64,000 nt of DNA from Climacium dendroides (lineage: Eukaryota > Streptophyta > Bryopsida > Hypnales > Climaciaceae): positions 20,007,345 through 20,071,344 of the forward strand of contig OX467089.1 in NCBI GenBank assembly GCA_950106755.1. The letters are read 5' to 3'. Both the position numbers and the translations under genes were made by a program. Below are positions 12,701 through 23,045 of the stretch, in pieces. The notes beneath the pieces were generated by a model. That model was not told the DNA's origin. It ran no database searches and was given only the letters and a program-made list of their open reading frames with translations. Numbering within the stretch: the stretch's first letter is position 1; every line of letters starts with the position of its first letter.

Positions 12701-13731
12701 TTATAGCAAAAGAGGAACCAAGATCAGTGGTATACCTTGAATGAGGGCATTTCCAGCAAATCCAAGGTCCTTCGCTATGTATTGGAGAGGAACATTCACA
12801 ACCCTGCCACAAAAAACGCTCCAATACTTAGCAACATATCCACATCAAATCTGAAATCAATCACCAAAAACGAAAATCCAAATGTTTTTAAAGTACTGCG
12901 AACGCTCACCCAATATGATAGCCGAACAGAACAGACGTCAAAGTAGCAACAGCAACGTGCGGAAACGACAGCTGCCACGCAGGAACAGGTAACACAGGCG
13001 CTTTCTGCTTCGAAGAACCTACAAGCAAACGAAAGTAACACATGAGCTAAAAATCCCAATCCCAACTGACTCCATTACCCATACATCTACAAATCTCAAA
13101 CCACACGTCTTAATCAAGCTCCCAAAAATCAAACAATCCCTGCTCCAAAATATAAAATCACCAATGCGGAGAACATTCACAACAAATACTTGTTTCCAAA
13201 AACATTTGCCCTACCAGGAACTTGCAGTCTTTCTCCAGTCAAAGATCTCTGCAGTTTCTTCTCAATCACAGTTGCACGAGGACGCGGTCTCTTCTTCGTA
13301 CTCCAATGAATCGCATCTTTCGTCCTCTCCACAAACAAACCCAAAGAAGGGTGTCTAATGGTGTTCCTGTTAGACAACCCACCCCGTCCACCGGTAGACG
13401 GCAGCGGCTGTTCCAGGCTCCTGCCTCTCCTTCGTCCATAGCTATCTTGCCGTGAAAATTCCGCAGCAGAAGCCGCACGAGGCTGCTGTCCAAAAGAAAG
13501 CCGTGTAGAGGAAAGATTTCTCTTACTCACAGGCAAACGCAACGGATTGAACAGAATCCCATTGGATGCGAACCTCAGGCTGGGAAGCTTCACCGGGCTC
13601 CCAACCCTGGGGGCGGTCCTCTGGGAAAAGGAGGCACGGCAGCCATCTGCTTTTGAGGAAGAGTAGGTGGGTGACAAAGAGAGCGAGGAGGCTCCCTTGA
13701 CAAAACTCGGGCTGTACAAAGCACTTGACAT
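9797..13731 (-). CDS. Plastid-type glucose/hexose transporter (MFS), 13 exons
   Basis: The CDS joins 13731-13215, 13018-12910, 12803-12736, 12624-12492, 12371-12272, 12126-12014, 11840-11747, 11460-11307, 11186-11040, 10872-10799, 10592-10504, 10360-10246 and 9979-9797. All introns are GT-AG and the phases close to 631 aa. The first ~175 residues are rich in Ser, Arg and Pro without membrane segments, as expected for a chloroplast transit peptide plus linker. The MFS core follows: FGYHIG in TM1, GIVADKYGRRR after TM2, GRFLVGVGLGLSGP, YISEVSPIHVRG, ESPQWLFK before the central loop, QQLAGINAIFYFSSSVFKSAG in TM7, LMDKVGRRT, GAGPVPALILPELF in TM10 and a C-terminal VLETKGRS. These are sugar-porter signatures. 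By remembered similarity (VVNVPLQYIAKDLGF and ESPQWLFK in particular) it is closest to the Arabidopsis At1g05030 type of plastidic glucose transporter. Expected role: hexose movement across the inner plastid envelope by facilitated or proton-coupled transport. The gene looks intact. The start was chosen because it opens the transit-like region without a closer upstream alternative. Confidence 0.93.
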
Positions 13732-14470
13732 AAAGAATCCCAGGTCGCGAAAACGGAACGAAAGCTTTCAACACAAAGAGACTCAAGCTCTTGGGAGGCA
13801 GAGTTTGCAAGAGATCTCAAAGACTACTCCCCAATCACAGTCACAGTCCTTGCACGTCCAATAATTCACAACCTTGCGCTGATTGTCACCCCCGACTGCT
13901 CTCACCCGGGTTCGAGAACTCTGGGTCAGAGAATGCACATTGTCGAGGAGCACCCGAGACTTGCTATTGTCATAACGCAAATGAATTCACAAGACAGGTA
14001 CAAACGTAGCCACCCAAGCAACAACTACAGCACAGCAACTACACTCGACCCAAACTCCAGCACCACCAGCTCTCCGCGAAGTTTTCCAAGCTCTGCACAC
14101 ACGAAGAGAGCTTTCAAAGTAAGGGTTGGCTTGGATTGTTGGGTTGCTTGCTTGCCGGACAACTTGGGTACCCACAGAGAGAAATTTGTTAGAGGAAGTC
14201 GTAGAGCTGGTTGTTTGGATGTGCGAGACGGAGAGGAAGCTCTTTGTAGAGAAGCGGCGGGGAAGCGGTAGGGGAGATGGGCGTCTGGGATGTGCGAAAG
14301 GTGGTATACCTTGTGTCAGTCTCGGATGCGTTGCTGGGGCTTTTGGTTTCACGGTGGTTGTGCGTCCACACAACTGTTCATTAGTGTGCGGGGGAAGGTG
14401 GGCCTGGGCACTCATAGCCCTTACAAAAATCTCCCACCCACCAAGACCCCTCCCACGAAAAATCCCCAAA
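13732..14470 (-). promoter_or_regulatory. GC-richer 5' flank of the transporter (5' UTR and promoter)
   Basis: Base composition rises sharply over the AT-rich surroundings from the transporter start to about 14470, then falls abruptly. Open frames occur on both strands here (for example 13987-14469 minus, 160 codons). They look like products of low stop-codon frequency, with no recognisable domain. Most likely this is the 5' UTR and core promoter; no convincing TATA box was seen on the minus strand. Confidence 0.5.
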
Positions 14471-14605
14471 AATGACCCAAAATTCCTCTAAAAACTTCAA
14501 AAAATCACTAAAACCATTCTAAAATTTTCACAATGTCTCTACAAAAATTCACCAAAAAAAAAACTCCAAAAATTCTCTCCAATTGATAGAAAGGATAGCT
14601 AAAAT

Positions 14606-15191
14606 CTAACCCCTAAAGTCCCATGGCCATTTTTTTGCCAAAACCACTCAAAACTACCACTTCTACTACAATCACCTACAAAATAAATTTTAAAAAATAT
14701 TTTTTAGAATCTAACCATAGGATCTTGTTCTACGATTGTCTTAGATCACGTGATAATTTTTTTGTGATTTTTGACCATATAAATTGAAAGATATTAGCAT
14801 TTAATAAAGTAAAAGAAAAAAAATTCTTTCAAGAAGTCGCTATGATTGCCCACAAAACAAGAAGCTCCATAACTTTCACATCTATAATCCAATGGAATGA
14901 ATCAAAGCTTCCCATTTACAAAAAAATATAATCTACAAGAAAAAAAAATATTTAAAATTTTTATTTCAATTATGGGGGGGGGTGCTGTCTAGTCTCCCCC
15001 ATTTTGAGGTTATTGTGGCATAACTTTTTCTCCCTGGCACCAATTGAAATAAAAATTATATTCCTAAAAAGTTCTTAAATTTGTCTGTCTTATGAGAAAG
15101 TTTCAAAAAAATTCAATAAAAATTGAGATCATAGGGGCCTGCCCAAAATCCATTTTGTCCCCTGTAGGGACAATGGGACTTTAGGGGTTAA
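14606..15191. mobile_element. TTAA-ended piggyBac-like non-autonomous element (586 bp)
   Basis: The element runs from CTAACCCCTAAAGTCCCATG to ATGGGACTTTAGGGGTTAA. The right flank is TTAA (15188-15191) and the left is a one-base variant, CTAA (14606-14609). The interior closely matches 25742-26335 in the opposite orientation and 37955-38945 in part. There is no coding sequence. TTAA duplications with ends starting CCC are the hallmark of the piggyBac superfamily; the assignment rests on the ends only. Confidence 0.75.
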
Positions 15192-16869
15192 TTAAAAAAT
15201 TCTTTTATGGAATTTTAAAGGATTTTTTATAAATAAATAAATTGTTGCTTAACTTTAGTGAAGTTCAAATATGGACTTTTGAATGTTGTATGTAAAAGTT
15301 ATGTTTTATGTAATAATTAATGGAGGTTAAAGTTGAATAGGTAGATTTTTTAGGTGTGAATCCTAATTTCATTATTATTATGCTCCACAAAAATCTCCCA
15401 AACACCTCAAATTCTCCCCAAAAAGTCTCCAAATTTTGTAGTTAATATTGCTCAAAATTGAGCAAGGTTATTTCAACTACTTTGTTGTATATATTGGACC
15501 TGGATTTTTTGGGCCATGAATAAATGAATTGATGTTAAACTTAAATGGACCTCAAACATGACTTTGAATGTTGTTTGTACAAATATAGAAGGTCAAAAAT
15601 GAATTGGTAGATGGATGTTTTAAATTTGATCCCTAATTTTTATTGTAATGGTATTGGATGAACGTCTATTTATTATCTACAAAAGGAAGTTTAGTCAAAC
15701 GGATTGCGTGTTTGTAGAAATTTGATGTTTTAAGTCATCAATAACAAATTGGTGATAAACTTAGGTGAAGTCTGCAATTGACGTTTGAGTATTGCATGAA
15801 AAAATAAAGTAATTAATATTGACTCAGTAGATTTTTTTAGATTTTAGACTTATTTTCAATGTCTAGATTTTGAACATTGTATAATGAACATCTATTTATT
15901 TTGTACATTTTAAAAATTAGGTTTAAATCATCCTATAATTTTGAGAAAATGCCCTTAATACTTTTCTTTAATGACTTATGAGAAAATACTTCAAATAAAA
16001 AGGGAAGGAAATCATCTTATTAATTCTTTAGTGGGAATATCAATTTTAACCTCATTACATTGAAAGGAGTATAGGATATAACTTGTGTAGGGACATATAT
16101 TCCTACAAATATTGAAAGTTAATCTACTCAAAGGAGAAAGTATAACCTTCAAGTGCAAGCAAAGAACAATAGCAAGATACCACTACCTCCCAATAAGATT
16201 TTCATCTTCAACATTTCATTATTTTGAAGATTATTATCTACCTAAGTAAAATAAAACCTTTAACATTGTAAGGTCATGATTGTGGACACTATGTGTTTGA
16301 TGGATGACACATAATTCTTCTATGTAAGACATAAATGCAAATATTTATCTTTAGAATTTTGTGTGAAAAGGATAATTTTTGCACAATAGTTTGACCTCCA
16401 ATGAGTGTTATTGGAATTCTTCAAGCAAATGATTCACATGGTATTGAAAAGGATGATTTCTGCAATGATCACCTTGATAATCCAAGGTTAAGGGTTTGAC
16501 CTAAGACTGATGATGAGGACCAAAAGTGTCCAATAGATGATTTCATTGTTCCATGCAAAAACCAAAAAATGCACATGTTGGTCCAATATTAAGAGCATTT
16601 TAATGACTAGGGGCCACATTCCTTTAAGGTTAAACCTTAATCCTTGAAGGACAATGAGGCTAAAAAGTCATCGATGAATGACTTCATTGTTAAATGTAGA
16701 AACAAAGAATGCACCTATTAGTTCAATAGTTAGAGCATTTGGAGGACTATCTTGGTCATAGGAGGCCCTCAAGGAGATTAAATTTTTAAAGGGTTAAAAG
16801 ACAAAGTGATCACCGTGGAAATCATTTGCTTAAAACCCTAAGAACACTTCTTGGAGGTGAAACTATTAT
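15192..16869. other. AT-rich intergenic DNA with degraded repeats
   Basis: No coding signal is present. Phrases around 15780-15920 (expression of the type AACATTGTATA...CATCTATTTATT) recur near 33750-33800, so part of this stretch is a diverged dispersed repeat. Confidence 0.4.
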
Positions 16870-17665
16870 GCAAGACCTCCCCTTTCCACACAAAATTCTA
16901 TGGATAAACATCTATCCTTCTATTTTAAATAGAATAACTCGCAAGATGCTAAACATGTCCTATAAAGTAGAACCAATAAGGTCAAAATGCTAGAATTTTA
17001 CTTCAAGATAAAATGCAAGAATTTTTTTATTTTTCTCACATGAAAAAATTTACAAAATTTGAATTTATATTTGCAATCAAAAACCCCAAATTAGCTAGAA
17101 GAGGTGAAGAATATACTCTAAACATGGCACAAAATAAGGGGCAAGATTTTATTTTTACCCCAAAGAACCTATGTTTTCACCCCACTAGTCCCACTCCATG
17201 ATATGGATTTAGCATCCTGTGAATCATTCTCTTGTCATCCATCAAACAATAAATGTCCACAACATTGTTCAATGGCTAACCTATAATCCATCAACTATGT
17301 CATGCATCACATCAATTTAAGGGGGGAGCACGAAGTAGTTACCCTTGGTATATACATATTGATATATGATTGGTCGATTTCAGTAACCATCCAACTTGGG
17401 GCTCAATAGAAACATTTAGTCAAGTCTATAGTAGTGCAACGAGCCTCTTGTAGAGGTGCAGCCAAGGGTGAATGCAAAAAAAAAGACTCCTTCTTTTGAG
17501 CCATATTAATTTTATTGTTAACACCTCTCTTAGCTAATTCAAAGCCTCTGGTTGCAAATATGAACTCGAAATTTGTCAACAAAAATTTGCGTAGCAAATA
17601 AAAGGTTCTTGTGTTTTCCCCAAGGATAAAGCACGGGGCAAAGCCACCTCTGCCAGAGGCTTCTT
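16870..17665. repeat. Inverted pair of a dispersed repeat (relative at 44060-44345)
   Basis: A block at about 16870-17190 and a block at about 17430-17665 are reverse complements of each other, sharing for example AAATATGAACTC with its complement and the AAAAGACTCC-type motif. They may be the two ends of one transposon. A third copy lies at 44060-44345, sharing AAATAAAAGGTTCTTGTGTT. Small open frames here, such as 17403-17762 minus, belong to the repeat and carry no known domain. Confidence 0.6.
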
Positions 17666-17736
17666 GCACTGCTATAGACTCGACCCAAACAGTTGGCCTA
17701 TTCTTAAACTTACAATTGAAAATGTAAGGTACTATA

Positions 17737-18067
17737 GTAGCCAATCCATTTCCAACCATCACCCCATCTCCAATCTATAAGCTCCTTTCTTTCCGTGAAG
17801 TTGTGAAGTTCGAGGAGTAGTTGTGGCACACATTATGATTGGTTGTAAGGCTATCAATATTGCAACTAGCCCTTGGTCGATTTTGCAATCAGAAATTGAA
17901 AGGTCTACATCACCATTACAAGTCAAAGAGAATCTTTCACTAAAAAATTCATAATACTTATATTTTGTATAATAAAATTTTCTATGCATGAGAAAAACTC
18001 TGCCCTCAAAAAACCTGTGCTCCAAATATGCGTGAATTGCTTAAGTGGTTGGAAATGGGTCAGCTAC
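17737..18067. mobile_element. TIR element, about 330 bp (second copy at 32487-32884)
   Basis: The left end GTAGCCAATCCATTTCCAACC is matched in reverse by GGTTGGAAATGGGTCAGCTAC at the right end. The whole interior is shared with 32487-32884 (for example ATGATTGGTTGTAAGGCTAT and GATTTTGCAATCAG). A target duplication could not be fixed. It is non-coding. Confidence 0.7.
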
Positions 18068-18530
18068 CTTAAGGTGATGGACGGATGAGGCCATTTTGGA
18101 CTTTGGGTGGACCAATTGGGGCTCCTAAGTTATACCCACCTCAAAGCCCGACTTGCCGTGTGCATGCCATTCATCTGCTCCAAGTCGCAGCGAAGTATCC
18201 GTCATGGATGGTCCTCCGTCCAGCGCGCATATCGTAATGGAGTGGCCTCAGTTTCCCTTTACCTTATTTTGACCAGCATCTGGCACCACTTGGCACTTGT
18301 GTGGTATTGGTTTACAACTGCATTTTTAAAGTTTTATTTTAAAAAGAAAGAAGCCCCCATGAGTCTGACTTAGAGTATTTTAGGCCCACACCAACTGAAG
18401 GGAAGGGAACTGGCAGCCCATCCCATGGGAAATTGTAACTTAACTTAATAATAAGAAACAGTGGAGAGGGACCCAGGCACAGTTTGCAAGGTTTTAGTAG
18501 TAGGGGTAGTGTTTGGATTCTCCAATTTGT
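18068..18530. other. Unassigned intergenic stretch
   Basis: Composition is a little richer in GC than the surroundings, with short open frames on both strands (for example 18107-18373 plus), none recognisable. It lies directly between two repeat blocks. Confidence 0.35.
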
Positions 18531-20110
18531 CGGCATTGATTTCTTTTGACACAATCAGTATTGCGTGTGACACTAATTTACCAAAGTCACACTATTTTGA
18601 ACTATTTTATTTTGAATTAGTATAGTCATCATACTACTAAAATCATAACTCCCTCTGTAATATCACAAATGCTACCATTAATACTAGGGACTTGTGCTTG
18701 CTATGCTACGCATTCATTGTATCACATATTAGTAAAATTTTGATATATTTGAATAGAATGCATGATAATGATTTCAATAAGTCTTTAAAATAATTATTTT
18801 AAATATTTTATAAAAACATTTTCAATCATGCATACATAGAAATCATATTTTCACACAATGTGATATTACAGAAATAGAGTAGCAATTTGCAATCACTTTT
18901 GTAATATCACTTTTACAAAAAGTGATATTATAGAAATAATATAGTTGTTGCAATTAAGGTGATATTAAAGAAGATCCATAGGATGATATTATAGAGGTAG
19001 CAAATCCATTGCTTCTCTTAGCTTTACACCTCTTTGCACTTCTATGATTTTGTGCTTTTGTGAGCTTTGAGCTTTCATGATTTCAATTTTCTATTGCCAC
19101 TACCAAATGATTTTGAGAAATTTATTCAATTGAAGTGATTTTGGATTCCACAACAATTAAGTTGTCCACAAAGTTTTTGAGATTTATAAGTTTTTCTTTT
19201 CAATTCTTCAATTTGGATTGTCATTTTATGTAACAATGGAGTCAAATTTCTAATGCATTCTAATGTATGTGTATCTTTTATAGTATTTACCATTGCATAT
19301 GTTTCATTCATCATTCAATAAATTTCTATTGTACATTTCAAAATATATTTACTTATAAAAAAAATTATACAAAGATTTCAGTCATTTTTATTTGAAGATT
19401 TATTGAAATTTTTGTTCTGCATTCTATCTAATACATAAATATTCTTATAAATTCTAATGATGAATGCATAGTATAGCAAGCACCAACCACTAGTATAGGT
19501 TAAAAATTTGGATTGTACAAACTTTCAAAATAAAATTTAAGAAATAATAACATCACTAATTCTTGAAGTGCACTAAACTTGAGTGAACCCTCATTTGAAT
19601 TCCTACAGTAAGTATGCCAATCACTGCCATTCTAATTTTTGGGGATTAATAATCTTTAATTTCACGGCATTGATTTCTTTTGATATAGTCAATAGTGTGT
19701 GACACTAATTTACCAAAGTCACACTATTTTGAAATGTTTCGAATTATTGTAGGTTAAAAACTTGGATTATACAAAAATAAAATTAAAAATTAAAAAGAAG
19801 ATTCAATAGTAGCATCACTATTTCTTGAAGTGCACTAATTTTGAGTGAATCCTCGTTTGAATTCCTATAGTAGGTATGCCAATCACCACCATTCTAATAT
19901 TTGATGATTAGTAATTTCTAATTTGTCGGCATTGATTTGTTTTGATACAATCAGTAGTGTGTGACACTAATTTATCAAAGTCACACTATTTTGAAATATT
20001 TTAAATTAGTGTAGGTTAAAAATTTGGATTGTACAAATTTAAAAATAAAAATAAATAAATGATTGTAGTTATCACTAATTCTTGAAGTGCACTAATTTTG
20101 AGTGAACCCT
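18531..20110. repeat. Tandem repeat of about 262 bp, interrupted
   Basis: The anchor phrase CGGCATTGATT recurs at 18531, 19665 and 19927, followed each time by GTGACACTAATTTA-CAAAGTCACACTATTTTGA, AGGTTAAAAA and CTTGAAGTGCACTAA. The last two units are spaced by about 262 bp. The first and second are separated by about 870 bp of other AT-rich sequence (about 18610-19490), which looks like an insertion into the array. Confidence 0.72.
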
Positions 20111-20328
20111 TGTTTGAATTTCTGAGGTACACCAAATGGTGCAATTAGGTTGCCTTAACAATTAGGTTGCCTTACCATGTTGAGTTACTCCATGACTTGC
20201 GTCCACGTGGAGGCAACTGCATCTCTCTCAATAGATCTTTATATTAGGGTTTCGTTGGTTTAGCGTTCATGTTGTACTGCTAATTAGTTTTCAGCAACTT
20301 CAAAAATCTCTTCTATTAAGACAGGTGG

Positions 20329-20356
20329 TTTGTTTTGTTTTGTTTTGTTTTGTTTG
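20329..20356. repeat. (TTTTG)n microsatellite
   Basis: Five to six TTTTG units lie just upstream of the GC-rich 150-bp repeats. Confidence 0.85.
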
Positions 20357-20398
20357 TCACGTTGAGATCTCCCGGACCGTGCGTCCCCCGGTCGCGTG

Positions 20399-20700
20399 CT
20401 TGGTACCATCGGAAAGCTCTCGGCGAGGAGGGGTGCACCGGCTTGGTTTCGTGGCGTTCCGACGTACGGTGTGAAAGTTGTGCATTTTCGAGTTATTTTT
20501 TGTTCTAGAAAATTAGAAAATTACTTTTACTCATATTTTGGTCGCAATCTTGGTACCGTCGGAAAGCCCTCGACGAGGAGGGGTGCACGGGCTTTGTTTC
20601 GTGGCGTTTGAACTCACGGTGTGAAAGTTATTGAATTTTGAAGAATTTTTATGAACTAAAGAATTAAAAAATTAGTTTTACTTTTGTTTTGATTGTGGCA
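20399..20700. repeat. Two tandem copies of a 150-bp GC-rich unit (third at 52130-52330)
   Basis: Both units begin CTTGGTACC and contain CGGAAAGC-CTCG-CGAGGAGG and TTCGTGGCGTT, then end in an AT-rich tail with AATTAGAAAATTA or a close variant. Starts are exactly 150 bp apart (20399 and 20549). A third, single copy is at about 52130-52330. No tRNA-like promoter boxes were recognised, so a SINE origin is not supported. Confidence 0.75.
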
Positions 20701-20899
20701 ACGCCACAGAGCACTCTAGTGTTTATTGTATTAAATATTGATGAAAATCACCACAGTAAAAGTAAATATTTATATAGTGTGAAATGTCGAGCAATTAGTG
20801 TGGGGCAACCTAATTGCACCATTTGGTGTACTGTAGGTATCCCAATCCCTGCGGTTCTGATATTTGGGGATCAGCGATCTCCTGTGCAGATTGGAAGAC

Positions 20900-22039
20900 G
20901 TCACCCATTGGGTGCGATGATTTTCATCCATGACCTCCACTCGAACTAAAGTCCACTCACTGAACTGACTTGACTTGGACCACTGACGCACCAAGGGTTT
21001 TGGGCCCCCGTCCCACAACCATGCCAAGCATCCCTCCCAACTGAACGCCCCCACCCAAATATCTTCAGCAAAGGGGGGGTTCTCGCCTAGACTAGCCGTG
21101 CCTTTCAGGGGGCCCAACTGATGGGCACCCCTCTACCCGTCCGGGTGCTGTAAGAGCGGGCTTCCATGTGGAGTCGGGGGCTGGTGGAGTCTGTCGATCA
21201 TCATCGGTGAAATGGGCGTCCCCATTTTTCAGGAACGCCCATGTGATCGATGATTGACAGCTCCACCGGCCCCCAACTCCACATGGAAGCCCGCTCTTCA
21301 TAAGTTTACGAACTGCCTGCGAGGAACGAGAGTTCAGTTTGCGGAGGGGAACCCCAGTGGCCAGTGCGGAGCCGCCACCTCCCCCCCTCCCTGATTGGTA
21401 AAAACGGGGACTTTCCCCAGGGCTGCCCTGCACCTGCCCACATGGCAAAGCTACGGCTTAGGGAGCCCTGTCTACGCCACTTGGCTACACCCCACACGCT
21501 GCAGGCCCCGCCAGCTGTGCCCAAAGCAGGGGTGCACAGACGCTTTCCAAAAGAGTCCCTTCCCTTGGAATTCGAATATGCCATTCTAGGCTGTTCCATT
21601 CTGAACTGGAGTCACGCACTTCCCATGCAGACTGACGGACGGACGGGGTGCAACTGCAGCTGACGAACGCTAGTCAGGCCCCGCCCTTCCGTTCCGTTCC
21701 GTCCGTCCGCTGACTTCGGTTAGTTGCTGGTTTTGAATGGGTGGAAGATATTATTTATTAATGTGGGTCTGAATTTACTGTGAGTGAGTGGTTTCCTTTT
21801 TCCGATGCTGACTTGTGGGAGTTGGGTAGGGACAACGGGATGGCTTGGTGGGGTGGGGTACTGGGGTGGGGTACTGGTGTGGGGATGGCTGGCGGAGAGG
21901 GAACCACTGCCTGGGGGCCAGCCCCAATGCAGGACTGGGAGGGGGAATTCCGTCTGTGGGTGGGCCCTGGCACCCGGCAGGTGGGGTGGCCCCATGAATG
22001 GGACTCCATGTTTTTGGATTTGCGGGAGAACTGAAGAGT
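20900..22039. other. GC-rich non-coding island
   Basis: This is the most GC-rich stretch outside the genes. Many open frames overlap on both strands (for example 21092-21448 minus and 21364-21663 plus), which is what random GC-rich DNA gives. None has a known domain, a splice pattern or a consistent codon bias. It contains a 147-bp inverted repeat (21152-21298) and CCGTTCCGTCC-type simple repeats near 21690. Confidence 0.5.
21152..21298. repeat. 147-bp GC-rich inverted repeat (hairpin or MITE)
   Basis: AAGAGCGGGCTTCCATGTGG at the left is exactly complemented by CCACATGGAAGCCCGCTCTT at the right. The arms continue inward with few mismatches (CCGGTGGAG/CTCCACCGG) to a short loop near 21225. 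It lacks CACTA-type or TTAA termini. Confidence 0.85.
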
Positions 22040-23045
22040 AGGACCACCCATTCCGGACCAAAAACCCATAGGGTGTAGTTGGTTCCAACCGAAGCTTGGA
22101 ATGTGTTGTTTCCTCCTTTCCAAAGTTGGGATTGGTGGTAGAATTGCTCATTCCCAACCTGTAATTAGCTCGTGCTCAATATTATGAACTTTTCAGGGTG
22201 ACTTTTCAAAGTATAGAATATTTCTTCCAATTTTGCCCTAATTTTTGTTGATTTTGAAATTTCCCTCTTTTTTTTGCAAGCCATTAAATTTCAATTATCC
22301 TCAGTAATCGAATTGTAATTGTCTTATTCACAATTTTCATTCAAAAGATACATCGCTTCAAAATTCCATGAAGTTCTATCGAGACCACAACAATCATAAC
22401 AAATCAATAAGAAAAAACAACGCGCACTTGTAGCCACTAATGAAAGCTCACATGACAAGTGCAATGGCAGAAGTGAAAGGGGCACAAGCAGAGCAAGCGT
22501 TGAGGCCATGAGAGAGAAATGAAATGTGAAAAAAAACATTGAAAAAGTGCATGTAACCCTAAAGCAGATGACAACCAATGGTAGGGAAAATCTTGCAGGT
22601 TCTGATTACACAATGGAACGTCCATTGATCGCGTCTTGTGGAATATAATCTGTCCAGTCCCCCACTTGCGGCTCCCGCTGTTTGCTGGAGACCAACAAAT
22701 TATATTCCACAATGTGCCTCCCAATGGCCATTCCATACTACAAAATCCATATGCAACATGTAGGGTGTAGTAATTTTCACCCCAAGCTTGGAATGTGTTT
22801 TTTCCTTCTTTTCAAGATTGGGATTAGAGATAGAACCACCCATTTCCAACCCAAAAAACATATCCAACATGTAGGGTGTAGTAATTTCCACCCAAGTTTA
22901 GAATGTATTTTTTCCTCTTTTTTAAAGTTGGAACTAGTAGTACATAGAGCCACCAATTTCCAACCAAAAAACTACATAGATTTTCAACCAAAGCTTTGAA
23001 TGTTTTTTTCCTCCTTTTCAAGGTTGGGGCATAAGGTTGATACAT
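22040..23045. repeat. Repeats of about 115 bp: one solo copy and three in tandem
   Basis: The motif TAGGGTGTAGT followed by AAGCTTGGAATGTGTT, TTTCCTCCTTT, AAGTTGGGATT and ACCACCCATTCC-AACC occurs at about 22040-22160, 22745-22860, 22861-22970 and, truncated, 22971-23035. The first copy is separated from the others by about 580 bp of unrelated sequence. It is non-coding; open frames across the units simply repeat each other. Confidence 0.8.

Larger units (their letters stand above)
20128..20838. mobile_element. TIR element inserted into the 262-bp tandem array (about 0.7 kb)
   Basis: An end reading GTACACCAAATGGTGCAATT at the left is matched in reverse by AATTGCACCATTTGGTGTAC at the right. 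The flanks (TTTGAATTTCT to the left, TAGGTAT-CCAATC to the right) are parts of one 262-bp unit, which is continuous in the uninterrupted copies. So this is an insertion, and the array supplies the empty site. The exact target duplication is ambiguous. The interior holds two copies of a 150-bp GC-rich unit. Confidence 0.68.

Noticed and set aside
13987..14469. 160-codon minus-strand open frame upstream of the transporter
   Set aside because: It overlaps open frames on the other strand, has no recognisable domain and lies where the 5' UTR and promoter are expected.
20399..20700. 150-bp units as a tRNA-derived SINE
   Set aside because: No convincing A and B boxes and no target duplications were found.
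21720..22157. Pro-rich 145-codon minus-strand open frame
   Set aside because: Two other frames in the same place are also open and Pro-rich. This is a composition effect in the GC-rich island, and part of it is the 115-bp repeat.
22745..23035. Regular repeats as a CRISPR array
   Set aside because: Units of about 115 bp are contiguous without unique spacers, and the context is a plant nuclear genome.
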